Notes under the pieces: model-generated
What the model was told of the DNA's origin: nothing
The model's database searches: none
The model's input: only the letters and a program-made list of their open reading frames with translations
Program-made: the position numbers and the translations under genes
Shown: one piece after another, positions 1-8,110 of the stretch
Numbering within the stretch: the first letter of the stretch is position 1
Layout of the letters: the number at the start of each line of letters is the position of its first letter
Assembly (NCBI GenBank): GCA_963765295.1
Contig: CAVXVO010000005.1
Coordinates: forward strand, 1,240,001-1,304,000
From: PALSA-612 sp963765295
GTDB taxonomy: Bacteria > Actinomycetota > Thermoleophilia > Gaiellales > Gaiellaceae
Reading direction: 5' to 3'
DNA length: 64,000 nucleotides

Positions 1-587
1 AACAGCTCGTGGTACCCGAACACATTCGGAAACGGGTCGGGACGGCGGCGCGCGTAGACCACGCCTCCGAGGGTGTAGCAGAGGCCGCCGGTCAGGACGA
101 GCAGCGAGGCGAGCAGCCCGGTCTTCGTGATCAGCTGTGGGAAGACGACGACCCCGACCCAGCCGAGCGCGCCGCCGATCAGCAACGGAAGCCACCGCGG
201 CGGTCGCGCCCACAGCATCCTCGTCACGATCGCCGCTCCGGCGCCGGCCCAGACGATCGCCAACACGACGATCCGCCAGTCACCGGACAGCACCAGGAGG
301 CAGAACGGCGTGTACGAGGCGGCGATCATCACGTAGATGCCTGCATGGTCGATCCGGCGGAACCGGGGCCGCCAGGGAGGCGACCAGGGCACGCGGTGGT
401 ACGCCGCGCTCGCGCCGAACATGCACACGACGCCGCCGGCGAACACGGCTGCGGCCACCTTCCCCGTCGGCGTGGCGCCGAGGAGACCGATCGCGACCCC
501 CAGCGGAATCGTCAGATAGAACGCCCACTCGTGAAGGACACCGCGCAGCCGAGGCTTGGCTTGCGCTATGCCCGAAACTCCATCCAC
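1..587 (-). CDS. Hemolysin III / PAQR-family membrane protein, C-terminus cut by window edge
   Basis: The minus-strand frame from a GTG at 587 runs off the left edge (about 195 residues seen). It carries the family's spaced polar motifs within hydrophobic helices: HEWAFY near residue 20, a Ser/Ala-Ala-Tyr-His-Arg stretch (SAAYHR), then DHAGIYVMIAASYTPF, and GYHELF at the edge. At least five membrane helices are visible. The three His positions are those that bind metal in PAQR receptors and are conserved in bacterial YqfA/HlyIII proteins. Despite the name, a haemolytic role is unproven for most members; membrane-lipid or stress functions are suspected. GGAG lies about 15 nt upstream of the GTG, so the start is tentative. 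It follows the DEAD-box helicase gene on the same strand. Confidence 0.85.
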   Translation of the reverse strand, partial: MDGVSGIAQAKPRLRGVLHEWAFYLTIPLGVAIGLLGATPTGKVAAAVFAGGVVCMFGASAAYHRVPWSPPWRPRFRRIDHAGIYVMIAASYTPFCLLVLSGDWRIVVLAIVWAGAGAAIVTRMLWARPPRWLPLLIGGALGWVGVVVFPQLITKTGLLASLLVLTGGLCYTLGGVVYARRRPDPFPNVFGYHEL

Positions 588-634
588 GCAGCGTAAATCT
601 AGCTCCGATGGGGGCCGATTGCCGGAGCGCGGGC

Positions 635-1810
635 CTACCAGCGTGATCGGCGGCCTCGGCGACTCGTGTAGAGGAGCTTCGGAGCTGCGGGACGGAGCCC
701 TGCGCTCTCGAACTCGGCGCGGCGACCGACACGTGCCGCGACCCGGCTGACGTCGGCCTGCTGCTCGGGAAGGACGAGCGTGACCCCGGCGCCGCCGCGG
801 CCGGCACGGCCCGTGCGGCCGACGCGGTGGGTGTAGCTCGTGTCGTCGGCGGGGGGATCGAAGTTGATCACGTTCGTGATCTCGACCATGTCGAGTCCGC
901 GGGCGGCGAGCTCGGTCGCGACCAGAGTCGGGACGTGACCCGAGCGGAAGCGCTCGAGCGTCCGCTCGCGGCGAGACTGCGGCATGTCGCCGTGCATCGC
1001 CGCGGCGGGAACGTCCCGCTGCGAGAGCCGCGTCGCCAGCCGATCCGCGCCCCGCTTCGTCCGGACGAAGACGAGCGCGAGCCCGTCGGCGTCGGAGAGG
1101 TGCTCGACGAGGACGTCCAGCTTGTCGTCCGCCGTCACCGCCACGAAGGTGTGGTCGACCACGAGGTCGCCTTCCTCGGCCGACGGCGGCGCGATCTCGA
1201 AGCGGCAGGGATTCTGCGTGTACAACCGGGCGAGATCGCCCACCTCGCCGTCGAGCGTCGCCGAGAAGAACATGGTCTGTCGCTCGCGTGGCAGCCGCCG
1301 GACGAGCGCGTCGACCTGCGGCTTGAAGCCCATGTCCAGCATGCGGTCGGCCTCGTCCAGGACGAGGATCTCGACCCGGGCGAGCGAGACGAGCTTCCGG
1401 TCGCTCAGGTCCTGCAGCCGCCCCGGCGTCGCCACGAGGATCTCGGCGCCTCTCGCCTCTCTCGCCTGCCGTGCGAGCGGCAGGCCGCCGTAGACCGCGG
1501 CGATCTTCAGCCCGGCGGCCTTCGCGGGAGCGCGGAGCTCCTCCGCGACCTGGGCCGCGAGCTCGCGCGTCGGGACGAGGACGAGAGCGGAAGGCGCCGC
1601 GCCGCCGGGCTTCGTGCGCTCGACGAGCGCGAGCCCGAAGGCGAGCGTCTTGCCCGATCCGGTGGGAGACTTGGCGAGCACGTCCGAACCGGCGAGCGCG
1701 TCCGGAAGGACCAGCTCCTGAATCGGGAAGGGCATTTCGATTCCGCGTGCGGCGAGCGCGTCCACGACGTGTGAGCGCAGGCCGAGCGCGCGGAAAGACA
1801 CATTTGACAT
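635..1810 (-). CDS. DEAD-box ATP-dependent RNA helicase
   Basis: 391-residue helicase core without an extra C-terminal domain. Motifs in order: Q motif region (FPIQE), motif I SPTGSGKT, Ia PTRELA, Ib TPGR, motif II DEAD (VLDEADRMLDMGF), motif III SAT, motif V ARGLD, motif VI HRVGRTGRAG. It unwinds short RNA duplexes in an ATP-dependent way, typically in ribosome assembly or mRNA turnover in the cold. The ATG is preceded by AAGGAG with 9 nt spacing, so it is translated from a leadered message. The cold-shock gene lies directly upstream on the same strand, separated by a strong hairpin, which suggests a cold-adaptation pair. The short basic tail (RRGRRSRW) may contact RNA. Confidence 0.96.
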   Translation of the reverse strand: MSNVSFRALGLRSHVVDALAARGIEMPFPIQELVLPDALAGSDVLAKSPTGSGKTLAFGLALVERTKPGGAAPSALVLVPTRELAAQVAEELRAPAKAAGLKIAAVYGGLPLARQAREARGAEILVATPGRLQDLSDRKLVSLARVEILVLDEADRMLDMGFKPQVDALVRRLPRERQTMFFSATLDGEVGDLARLYTQNPCRFEIAPPSAEEGDLVVDHTFVAVTADDKLDVLVEHLSDADGLALVFVRTKRGADRLATRLSQRDVPAAAMHGDMPQSRRERTLERFRSGHVPTLVATELAARGLDMVEITNVINFDPPADDTSYTHRVGRTGRAGRGGAGVTLVLPEQQADVSRVAARVGRRAEFESAGLRPAAPKLLYTSRRGRRSRW

Positions 1811-1933
1811 CTGTTCAACTCCTTGTTTCGGGGTTCGAGATCCAGTCGACTCGAAACACCCGAGGGAGGAACGAGAAGCTCAATCTCCGTGCGGCTTCAC
1901 TTGCCGCAACGCATCCACGGTAGCAGAGAAGCC

Positions 1934-1963
1934 GGTCGGCCCGGCATCTGCGCCGGGCCGACC
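1934..1963 (-). terminator. Rho-independent-type hairpin after the cold-shock gene
   Basis: Perfect 12-bp inverted repeat (GGTCGGCCCGGC / GCCGGGCCGACC) with a 6-nt loop, 28 nt past the csp stop codon. On the minus strand the following bases are only weakly T-rich (GGCTTCTCTG), as is usual for GC-rich actinobacterial terminators. It should limit read-through from the highly expressed csp gene into the helicase gene. Confidence 0.8.
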
Positions 1964-1990
1964 GAGAATGTGAGTGCTAGGAGGTGAGTG

Positions 1991-2200
1991 CTAGGAAGGA
2001 AGCGCGACGACGTTCGTCGCCTGCATGCCCTTCGCGCCCTGCTCGGCGGTGAACTCGACCTTCGCACCCTCGGCCAGGGTCTTGAACCCCGTACCGTCGA
2101 TGCCGCTGTGATGCACGAACAGGTCCTCGCCACCCTCGTCCGGGGTGATGAAGCCGTAGCCCTTCGAGTCGCTGAACCACTTGACGGTTCCGGTTGCCAT
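1991..2200 (-). CDS. Cold-shock protein, CspA family
   Basis: 69-residue single cold-shock domain, the full family length. RNP1 (KGYGFI) and RNP2 (DLFVHH) are intact, as are the start MATGTVKWF and the C-terminal NVVAL. It binds single-stranded RNA/DNA and prevents secondary structure. A near-ideal AAGGAGG lies 7 nt before the ATG, giving a long leader of uncertain start, as is usual for csp genes. A 13-bp direct repeat (1970-1982 and 1984-1996) duplicates the sequence around its stop codon. It lies just upstream of a DEAD-box helicase gene. Confidence 0.97.
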   Translation of the reverse strand: MATGTVKWFSDSKGYGFITPDEGGEDLFVHHSGIDGTGFKTLAEGAKVEFTAEQGAKGMQATNVVALPS

Positions 2201-2326
2201 GAAAACACCTCCTTCGCTTGTGAACGAACGCGTATAGGAGGCGCCAGGCACGACCGCTACTCGTTCTGCTTTACGCCGGTAGGTTAGCTGGCAATGTGCC
2301 GTGAGTGCGCGCAATCCGGCCGCTGT

Positions 2327-2443
2327 TTATGTAAAGCGAGAGATCAGGCCGTCGGCGACGACGATCGCCAGGACGCAGGCCGCCAGCCAGAGCCAGAACA
2401 CCGGTGTCCGGTACAGGGACCCTCGTGAGCGTGTCGGCCGCAC
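2327..2443 (-). CDS. Possible 38-residue single-span membrane protein
   Basis: The 306-base stretch between the csp start and the DUF1326 stop contains this short minus-strand frame: a basic N-terminus (RPTRSRGSLYR), one hydrophobic helix (VFWLWLAACVLAIVVADGLI) and a short RFT tail. A TAGCCT hexamer ends 8 nt before the GTG, matching the leaderless promoters elsewhere in the window. I know of no family. The basic-hydrophobic layout and the promoter favour a real gene, but GC-rich DNA produces such frames by chance. The rest of the interval (2201-2326 and 2444-2506) contains the csp leader and nothing else I can identify. Confidence 0.35.
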   Translation of the reverse strand: MRPTRSRGSLYRTPVFWLWLAACVLAIVVADGLISRFT

Positions 2444-2506
2444 TCACCCTGAGGCTACACGCCGCCCCGACCCGTTCGTCCGCGAGGCGGCAGCGCCGCG
2501 TTGTCG

Positions 2507-3109
2507 CTATCCGCTCCAGGCGAACTCGCGGTAGTGCCCGTTTTTCCCGGTGTTGTCGAAGGAGAGCCCGAAGTCGTCGAACGTGCCCTTGACGCTCTTC
2601 GCAATCGGAAGGTTCGACCCCATCGGGTGGATCGTGTTCGTCACCTCGATCACCTCGCCCGTCTCGGGATTGGTAACCGGTTCGATCTCGAAGTCCATGA
2701 TCCCGGGCACCTCGACGCGCTTGCGCCCGCTCTCCGACGTGTAGTTGATCGGAACGACCCTGACGCCGAGCTGCTCCCCGACCAGGCTGGCCAGGACGGA
2801 CGGCACTCCCCCGGCCGCACCGGACAGGATCTCTCCGAGCGCCGCCTGCTGGCTCTCGTCGGCGCGCTCGTCGAGGTAGACCGCGACCCGCCAGCCGCCC
2901 TCGCCCATGACCTGCGGAGCGTCCACGACCATGATCGCGTTCAGCCCGTCGAGTGAGACGCCGTCCTTGTCGCCCTTGTCGATGTGCATTGCGAGCGGCA
3001 CGTAGCAGCGTTCGTTGTCGGCCGGCCCCGCCATCGAGGACGTGATGCAGGGGCACAGGATCTCGCAGTTGCAGTTCTCCATGTACTCGCCCTCGAGCGA
3101 CCAGGCCAC
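2507..3109 (-). CDS. DUF1326 domain-containing protein
   Basis: 200-residue protein opening with the family hallmark: a short beta strand followed by ENCNCEILCPC, a Cys cluster likely to bind metal. The remainder has the usual Gly-rich and VPI-type strands and ends in FDNTGKNGHYREFAWSG. I chose GTG 3109 because AAGGAGG stands 5 nt before it and the family starts right before the Cys motif; a longer frame up to 3208 exists without support. Biochemical function is unknown; DUF1326 proteins often neighbour DUF2182 membrane proteins, which I do not see here. Confidence 0.85.
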   Translation of the reverse strand: MAWSLEGEYMENCNCEILCPCITSSMAGPADNERCYVPLAMHIDKGDKDGVSLDGLNAIMVVDAPQVMGEGGWRVAVYLDERADESQQAALGEILSGAAGGVPSVLASLVGEQLGVRVVPINYTSESGRKRVEVPGIMDFEIEPVTNPETGEVIEVTNTIHPMGSNLPIAKSVKGTFDDFGLSFDNTGKNGHYREFAWSG

Positions 3110-3218
3110 CGCTCCTCCTTCGTCGGGTGCAGGAACCGTAAGGCAGTAACACCCGTTGTTCAAGCGCCCGTCCGTAGAGGACTCGAGTCGACGGATGCGC
3201 GTATTCACAGCGAAGGGC

Positions 3219-3224
3219 TACGAT
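3219..3224 (+). promoter_or_regulatory. -10 element of a leaderless promoter for the 3232 cupin gene
   Basis: TACGAT followed by 7 nt and then the GTG start, with no Shine-Dalgarno. Transcription would begin at or next to the start codon. No convincing -35 is seen. Confidence 0.55.
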
Positions 3225-3231
3225 CGGCTGC

Positions 3232-3573
3232 GTGCAGTCCTGGGATCTGAAAGCGATCGAGGCGGTCGATGGCACCCGCTCCCCAACCGTGCTCGAGACG
3301 GCCGACGGAACCCGGGCGATCGTGATCAGCCTTGCGCCGGGCCAGGAACTGGGCGATCACCAGGTGCACGAGCGGGCGTGGCTCACCGTGATTCAGGGAT
3401 CGGCCCGCTTCGAAGCCGGCCCTGGCGTCGTCGAGGCGGAGCCCGGCACGTTGCTGACCTTCGAGCCGGGAGAACGGCACAGCGTCGCGAGCGAGCAGGG
3501 CGCGCAGATTCTCCTCATCCTCGCGCCGTGGCCCGGGGAAGGTCACTACCCGGCCGACGATCGCGCCTCATAG
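3232..3573 (+). CDS. Small cupin-domain protein
   Basis: 113 residues forming one double-stranded beta-helix. Cupin motif 1 is degenerate (GDHQVHERAWLTVIQGSARF, with H-x3-H-E replacing the usual H-x-H-x4-E); motif 2 includes PGTLLTFEPGERHSV with a conserved His. A metal-binding role is plausible. Substrate unknown. The GTG start is set by the adjacent -10 element. Divergent from the DUF1326 gene. Confidence 0.8.
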   Translation: MQSWDLKAIEAVDGTRSPTVLETADGTRAIVISLAPGQELGDHQVHERAWLTVIQGSARFEAGPGVVEAEPGTLLTFEPGERHSVASEQGAQILLILAPWPGEGHYPADDRAS

Positions 3574-3612
3574 GTCGCTTCCGTCCTACCTGCGGGCAGG
3601 AGATCGCGCCGC

Positions 3613-3843
3613 TTGCGCGAATTGACACGTATCGAAGCTCCCGCCAAACCCACCGATCTCGCCTGTCCCTGGTGCGACGCTGCAGAGTGGCGCTGGAACG
3701 GATACGACTGGTATCCGGCCGATGCCGTCACCCACAAGCAGCACGTTTGCATGACGTCGGAGGCCGTAGCCGACCGCACTGCGCGCGAAGCACGCGCCGC
3801 CGGCGGCTCTCTCAGGCGCGCGTTCGCGAAGCTGCGGCACTAG
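3613..3843 (+). CDS. Hypothetical small protein with CPWC motif
   Basis: 76 residues from a TTG start (a start closer to the CPWC motif is possible). It holds ACPWCDAAEW and, 25 residues later, HKQHVC, together resembling a compact zinc-ribbon-like site, with an aromatic stretch RWNGYDWYP between and a basic Arg/Ala-rich helix at the end. I do not recognise the family. It stands between the cupin and the PRC-barrel gene on the same strand. Its unusual Trp/Cys content argues against a chance frame. Confidence 0.5.
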   Translation: MRELTRIEAPAKPTDLACPWCDAAEWRWNGYDWYPADAVTHKQHVCMTSEAVADRTAREARAAGGSLRRAFAKLRH

Positions 3844-3848
3844 AGGAC

Positions 3849-4203
3849 ATGCATTGCGCCATCGCTGATTGGCGCGGCAAGCAACTGATCGACCGCGACG
3901 GCGAGAAGATCGGCAAGCTCGAGGACGTCTACGTCGACGTCGAGACCGACGAGCCGGTGCTCGGAACGGTCAAGGAAGGCCGGATCGGACGCCATTTGAC
4001 GTTCGTTCCGCTTGCGGGGATTCACGATCGATCCTGACCGCGTGCAGGTCAAGGTGTCGAAGGACCAGGTGGAAGATGCACTCGACATCGAGACCGAGGG
4101 CGGCGAGCTCTCGCAGACGGACGAATCAGGGCTCTACCACCATTACGGGCTCAACTACACCCCGCCCGAAACGGAGAGCGGCCGCCGGCTCGCACGTCGC
4201 TGA
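3849..4203 (+). CDS. PRC-barrel domain protein, frame broken by one extra G
   Basis: The first part (DWRGKQLIDRDGEKIGKLED... to FVPLAG) and the second (FTIDPDRVQVKVSKDQVEDA... to ESGRRLARR) are two halves of one PRC-barrel protein in different frames. Removing one G from the GGGG run at 4016-4019 restores a continuous product of about 117 residues (PLAG-FTIDPD). PRC-barrels are small beta-barrel scaffolds found in photosynthetic reaction centre H subunits, RimM and many stress proteins; the SLYHHYxLNY motif near the end is characteristic of actinobacterial members. Either a sequencing indel or a fresh frameshift mutation. It precedes the VIT1-type gene, which has the same kind of lesion. Confidence 0.8.
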
Positions 4204-4319
4204 CCCGAACTCGACTCCCTCGGCCCAGCTTCCTGAGAGGATCTCCGAGCGGTCACGTCGCTCGGCATCCGCCCGGGGTGCGAGCCGGTGAATCGAGGGG
4301 CAGCCACGGACGCGCACCG

Positions 4320-5091
4320 ATGACACAGCGAGACACCGACGGCGGCGACGCGGCGGCGACCCGCTCCGAAGCGACCCGGCATATTCAGGAGCACTCCCTC
4401 GGCGAGGCGGCACGGATCGGCAGGCTCTCGCGCATCCGCGAGTTCGTGCTCGGCGCCCAGGACGGACTGCTCGTCCCGCTCGGCGTCGTCACCGGCATGG
4501 CGGCCGCGCACCCGGCCCGCTCGCTGATCATCGTCGCGGGCCTTGCCGAGGCTGTCGCCGGGCGCGATCTCGATGGGCGGCGGCTCCTACCTCGCAAGCC
4601 AGGCCGAAGAGCAGCTGTACGCCTCCGAGATCGCGGCGGAAGGCCGCGAGATCGACGAGTTCCCCGAACGCGAGACAGCGGAGCTCGCCATCGTCCTCGA
4701 GCGTGAAGGTCTCACCCGCGAGCGAGCGGAGACGGTCGCACTCGGACTCGCATCGAACCCGAACGTCTTCCTCCGCACCAAGGTCGAGAAGGAGCTCGGG
4801 CTCTCCCCGGACGCAGGAGGCGCCGCACTCGGCGACGCAGTCGTCGTCGGCGCGACCTACCTGGGCGCCGCGATCGTGCCGCTCTGGCCGTACTTCTTCT
4901 TCTCCCTGAACGTGGCGCTCGTGATCAGCCTCGCCTGCACGCTCCTCGCCCTCTTCGCCGTCGGAGTCGCAAAGGGCCGAGTAACCCGCCTGTCGCTGCT
5001 GCGCTCGGGCGTCCAGGTGATGATCATCGGCTCGGTCAGCGCCGGCGTCGGCTACGCCATCGGACACCTCGTCACCACCGTCGCCGGCTAG
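4320..5091 (+). CDS. VIT1/CCC1-family iron/manganese transporter, frame broken by one extra G
   Basis: The N-terminal part (LSRIREFVLGAQDGLLVPLG, first helix of the family) shifts frame after GLAEAVAG and continues as AISMGGGSYLASQAE. Deleting one G from the GGG at 4560-4562 rejoins them. The soluble segment contains EGREIDEFPERETAEL, the Glu-rich metal-binding region, followed by ASNPNVFLRTKVEKELGL and three C-terminal membrane helices. The restored protein is about 257 residues, normal for the family. It would export or sequester Fe2+/Mn2+ across the membrane. ATG 4320 was chosen because the family begins with an acidic, soluble tail; an in-frame start at 4278 is possible. Confidence 0.85.
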
Positions 5092-5098
5092 CCGAGCT

Positions 5099-5833
5099 CT
5101 ATTTGAGGATGTTCACGGCCCGGGCGGCGATCAGGAGCACGGCGACCGCCGACAGCGTGCATTCCGCGGCCATCAGCGCCTTGGCCCGGCGTGTCAAGGG
5201 CATCGCGTCGGTCGGGCTGAACGCGATCGAGTTGGTGAGCGACACGTAGAAGTAGTCCCACAAGCGTGGCGACCAGCCGTCCTGGGCCAGTTGCGGATTC
5301 TCGTCCTGGGGGAACTGGAAATCCGGCCCGGCGCGCCCCGTGGCCAGCGCGCGAGCTACCGGACCGCCGCAGTCCAGCTCCCAGTAGGCGAGCCCGAACG
5401 CGATCGCATCTGTGAGCCACACGGCGCCGCCGCTGAACAGCAGTTGCCGCCCGGTCAGATGGACGGCCGAGGCCGAAACGAGCGACGCGACCAGCACGAA
5501 CACGCCCGTGACGTTGAACAGCCAGACCAGAGCGAGCAGCCAGATCACGACTTCCCGCCGTCGCTCGTACCGCACCAGGCGGCCCAGACCCGCGAGCAAC
5601 AGCAGGGAAAGGCCACAGTACGGAGCCGCGATCACGAGCCACACCCACCAGATCTGGTAGCCGAGCAGCTCCCAGCCGGCAGCCCGACTGGCCAGCGCCA
5701 GCGCAACCAGGATCGCTGCAGCTGCGAGCGCGAACGGCGCTGCATCGTCTCGCGCCTCACGGACCGCCGACGACAGGCGATCCTGCCCCGCCCCGTCGGG
5801 CCCCGCGGCACCGGTTCGATCGGCCATCGCCAA
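5099..5833 (-). CDS. Membrane protein with ion-channel-like pore region lacking a GYG filter
   Basis: 244 residues: a soluble N-terminal tail of about 30, four hydrophobic helices (about 32-52, 58-82, 92-118, 124-148), a loop, then YFYVSLTNSIAFSPTDAMPL and a final helix ending ARAVNIL. The last part lines up with the pore loop and inner helix of two-helix K+ channels (YFSFVTLTTVGYGDxxPxT...), but the TVGYGD filter is replaced by SIAFSPTD. I know such sequences from actinobacterial genomes only as ion-channel-like hypotheticals, so selectivity and even channel function are unproven. Convergent with the VIT1 gene and divergent from slipin. Confidence 0.7.
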   Translation of the reverse strand: MAMADRTGAAGPDGAGQDRLSSAVREARDDAAPFALAAAAILVALALASRAAGWELLGYQIWWVWLVIAAPYCGLSLLLLAGLGRLVRYERRREVVIWLLALVWLFNVTGVFVLVASLVSASAVHLTGRQLLFSGGAVWLTDAIAFGLAYWELDCGGPVARALATGRAGPDFQFPQDENPQLAQDGWSPRLWDYFYVSLTNSIAFSPTDAMPLTRRAKALMAAECTLSAVAVLLIAARAVNILK

Positions 5834-5849
5834 CCAGGATGGGAACGCG

Positions 5850-5891
5850 ACCGGACAGCGGCGACCTGTACCGGACAGGCGGGCGTAGGAT
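5850..5891 (+). promoter_or_regulatory. Direct repeats and -10 element upstream of slipin
   Basis: ACCGGACAG occurs at 5850-5858 and again at 5870-5878, exactly 20 bp (about two helical turns) apart, followed by a TAGGAT hexamer at 5886-5891 that can serve as -10. The second repeat covers the -35 region. This is the layout of an activator or alternative-sigma binding site. The leader is then about 18 nt with AAGGGAT before the ATG. Confidence 0.45.
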
Positions 5892-5915
5892 CCTTTCCGG
5901 GGTTCAAGGGATCAC

Positions 5916-6689
5916 ATGACTGCAGCAATCGTTGGCATCGTCGTCGTCTTGGTCTTGGCGGTGCTCGTGCTGCTCTCGTCGATCAAGATCGTCCGGGAGT
6001 ACGAGCGCGCGATCTTCTTCCGCCTCGGCCGTCTGCTGGCCGAGCCCAAGGGGCCGGGACTCGTCTTCCGCATCCCGGTCGTCGACCAGCTGATCAAGGT
6101 CGACCTGCGCACGGTCACGCTGATGATCGAGCCGCAAGACGTGATCACCAAGGACAACGTGCCGGCGAAGGTGAACGCCGTTTGCTACTTCCGGATTGTC
6201 GACCCGACGGCCGCGGTCGTGCAGATCGAGAACTACATGGTCGCCACCTCCCAGATCGCACAGACCACCTTGCGCTCCGTGCTCGGCCAGCACCAGCTCG
6301 ACGAACTGCTCTCCGAGCGCGAGAAGATCAACGCGATCCTGCAAGGGATCATCGACGAGCACACGGCACCCTGGGGGATCAAGGTCTCGAGCGTCGAGGT
6401 CAAGGACGTCGAGATCCCCGACATGATGAAGCGGGCGATGGCGGCACAGGCCGAAGCCGAGCGCGAACGACGAGCCAAGGTCATCAACGCCGAAGCCGAA
6501 TTCCAGGCAGCCGATCGACTCAAGGACGCCGCACTCGTCATGGCCGACCACCCGATCGCGATCCAGCTCCGCTACCTCCAGACACTGCTCGAGATCGGCG
6601 CGACCGACGCCTCCGTACTCGTCTTCCCCGCCCCGATCGAACTCCTGAGACCCTTCCTCATCGGTTCCGAGGACGAGAGCGCCGGCTAA
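5916..6689 (+). CDS. Slipin / stomatin-like SPFH-domain membrane protein
   Basis: 257 residues: one N-terminal membrane helix (2-22), then the SPFH/Band-7 domain beginning SSIKIVREYERAIFFRLGR, with GPGLVFRIPVVD and the typical RTVTLMIEPQDVITKDNV segment, and an Ala/Glu-rich coiled coil (MKRAMAAQAEAERERRAKV) that drives oligomerisation. It forms large ring-like membrane assemblies that scaffold microdomains and often control a partner protease or channel. No NfeD protease partner is adjacent; the nearest membrane protein is the divergent channel-like gene. Shine-Dalgarno AAGGGA precedes the ATG. Confidence 0.93.
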   Translation: MTAAIVGIVVVLVLAVLVLLSSIKIVREYERAIFFRLGRLLAEPKGPGLVFRIPVVDQLIKVDLRTVTLMIEPQDVITKDNVPAKVNAVCYFRIVDPTAAVVQIENYMVATSQIAQTTLRSVLGQHQLDELLSEREKINAILQGIIDEHTAPWGIKVSSVEVKDVEIPDMMKRAMAAQAEAERERRAKVINAEAEFQAADRLKDAALVMADHPIAIQLRYLQTLLEIGATDASVLVFPAPIELLRPFLIGSEDESAG

Positions 6690-6788
6690 GGACCCCGCGT
6701 ACTCCGTCGAGCTCGAGGTGAGTAGGCTTTGCTTCTCCTTGGCGGGGGGTGCTCCTCGCCTTACCGGTGTTCTGGCTTGTGGAGGCCG

Positions 6789-8042
6789 ATGAGCGTCAGC
6801 GCGGGACGGCGAGTGGTTGTCACGGGTATCGGTGCGGTGACGCCGTTGGGAAACGACGTCGCTTCGACGTGGGAGGCGTTGCTCGAGGGGAAGTCGGCGG
6901 CAGCGCCGATCACCGGCTTCGATACGTCTGGCTATTCGGTCAGGTTCGCGTGTGAGGTCAAGGGGTTCGAGCCGGGCGAGTGGATGGAGCGGCGCCAGGC
7001 ACGGCGGACGGATCGTTTCGTGCAGCTGGTCGTCGCCGCTGCCGTCCAGGCCGTGGGTGATTCCGCGTTGGAGATCGCCGAGGAGCCTGACCGGATCGGC
7101 GTCTCCGTGGGGACCGGCATGGGCGGTCTGGAGTCCTTCCAGGGGATGTGCGACACGTTTGCCGAGCGCGGGTGGGAGCGGGTCAACCCGTTCTCTGTCC
7201 CGTCGCTCCTGCCGAACATGGGCGCGGCCTGGGTGTCGATGCAGTTGGGGGCACGGGGGCCGCTTGGCTCGCAGTGCACCGCTTGCGCGGCTGGGAACAT
7301 GGCGATCGGTGAGGGCTTGGACACGATCCGCCTCGGCCGGGCGGACGTGATGTTGGCCGGCGGCGGCGAGGCACCGATCACCCCTCTGGGCGTGGCGGGG
7401 TTCGCGGCCATGCGCGCCCTGTCGCAGCGGAACGACGCTCCGGAGCAGGCGAGTCGGCCGTTCGACGCCGACCGCGACGGCTTCGTGATGGGTGAGGCGG
7501 GTGCTGTGCTCGTGCTCGAGGAGTTGGAGCACGCCAAGCGGCGCGGCGCGAGCGTCTACGCCGAGGTGGCCGGCTACGGCGTCTCTTCGGACGCCCAGCA
7601 CATCACCGAGCCCGACCCGACGGGCGAGAACCCGGCCCGCGCGATGCGGATGGCGCTCGAAGACGCCGGCGTCTCACCCGACGAGATCGACTACATCAAC
7701 GCCCACGGGACGTCGACGCCGCTCGGGGACGCGAGCGAGACCCGTGTGATCAAGAACGCGCTCGGGACCGATCTCGCCCGGAGGATCCCCATTTCTTCGA
7801 CCAAGGGCGCCACCGGCCACTGCCTCGGCGCGTCCGGTGCGCTGGAAGCGATCTTCTGCGCGCTTGCGATCCGCACGGGTTCGCTGCCTCCGACGATCAA
7901 CCAGCAGCAATCCGACCCCGACTGCGATCTCGACTACATCCCCAACCTGCCACGTCAGGCCGATGTTCAGGTCGCCGTCTCGAACTCGTTCGGCTTCGGC
8001 GGTCACAACTCGACACTCGTGCTCCGGCGCTTCGAGGAGTAA
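6789..8042 (+). CDS. fabF: Beta-ketoacyl-ACP synthase II
   Basis: 417 residues beginning VTGIGAVTPLGND, the FabF signature. Thiolase-fold catalytic triad visible: Cys in CTACAAGN, His in NAHGTSTPLGD, His in KGATGHCLGASG, plus the C-terminal NSFGFGGHNSTLV. It elongates acyl-ACP with malonyl-ACP in type II fatty-acid synthesis. ATG 6789 is preferred over upstream in-frame starts because GGAGG lies directly before it and homologues start there. No acpP, fabD or fabH is adjacent, so it stands alone, with its own terminator, possibly as a second condensing enzyme for special acyl chains. Confidence 0.95.
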   Translation: MSVSAGRRVVVTGIGAVTPLGNDVASTWEALLEGKSAAAPITGFDTSGYSVRFACEVKGFEPGEWMERRQARRTDRFVQLVVAAAVQAVGDSALEIAEEPDRIGVSVGTGMGGLESFQGMCDTFAERGWERVNPFSVPSLLPNMGAAWVSMQLGARGPLGSQCTACAAGNMAIGEGLDTIRLGRADVMLAGGGEAPITPLGVAGFAAMRALSQRNDAPEQASRPFDADRDGFVMGEAGAVLVLEELEHAKRRGASVYAEVAGYGVSSDAQHITEPDPTGENPARAMRMALEDAGVSPDEIDYINAHGTSTPLGDASETRVIKNALGTDLARRIPISSTKGATGHCLGASGALEAIFCALAIRTGSLPPTINQQQSDPDCDLDYIPNLPRQADVQVAVSNSFGFGGHNSTLVLRRFEE

Positions 8043-8049
8043 CCGGCAC

Positions 8050-8079
8050 GCGAGCGGCCGGGACGACCCGACCGCTCGT
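8050..8079. terminator. Bidirectional hairpin between fabF and the secreted protein gene
   Basis: 13-bp stem with one mismatch (GCGAGCGGCCGGG / CCCGACCGCTCGT) and an ACGA loop, between two convergent genes. No clear T-tract on either side. Confidence 0.7.
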
Positions 8080-8110
8080 CGCAAACCACGCCCAAGCCGG
8101 CTACGACTGG

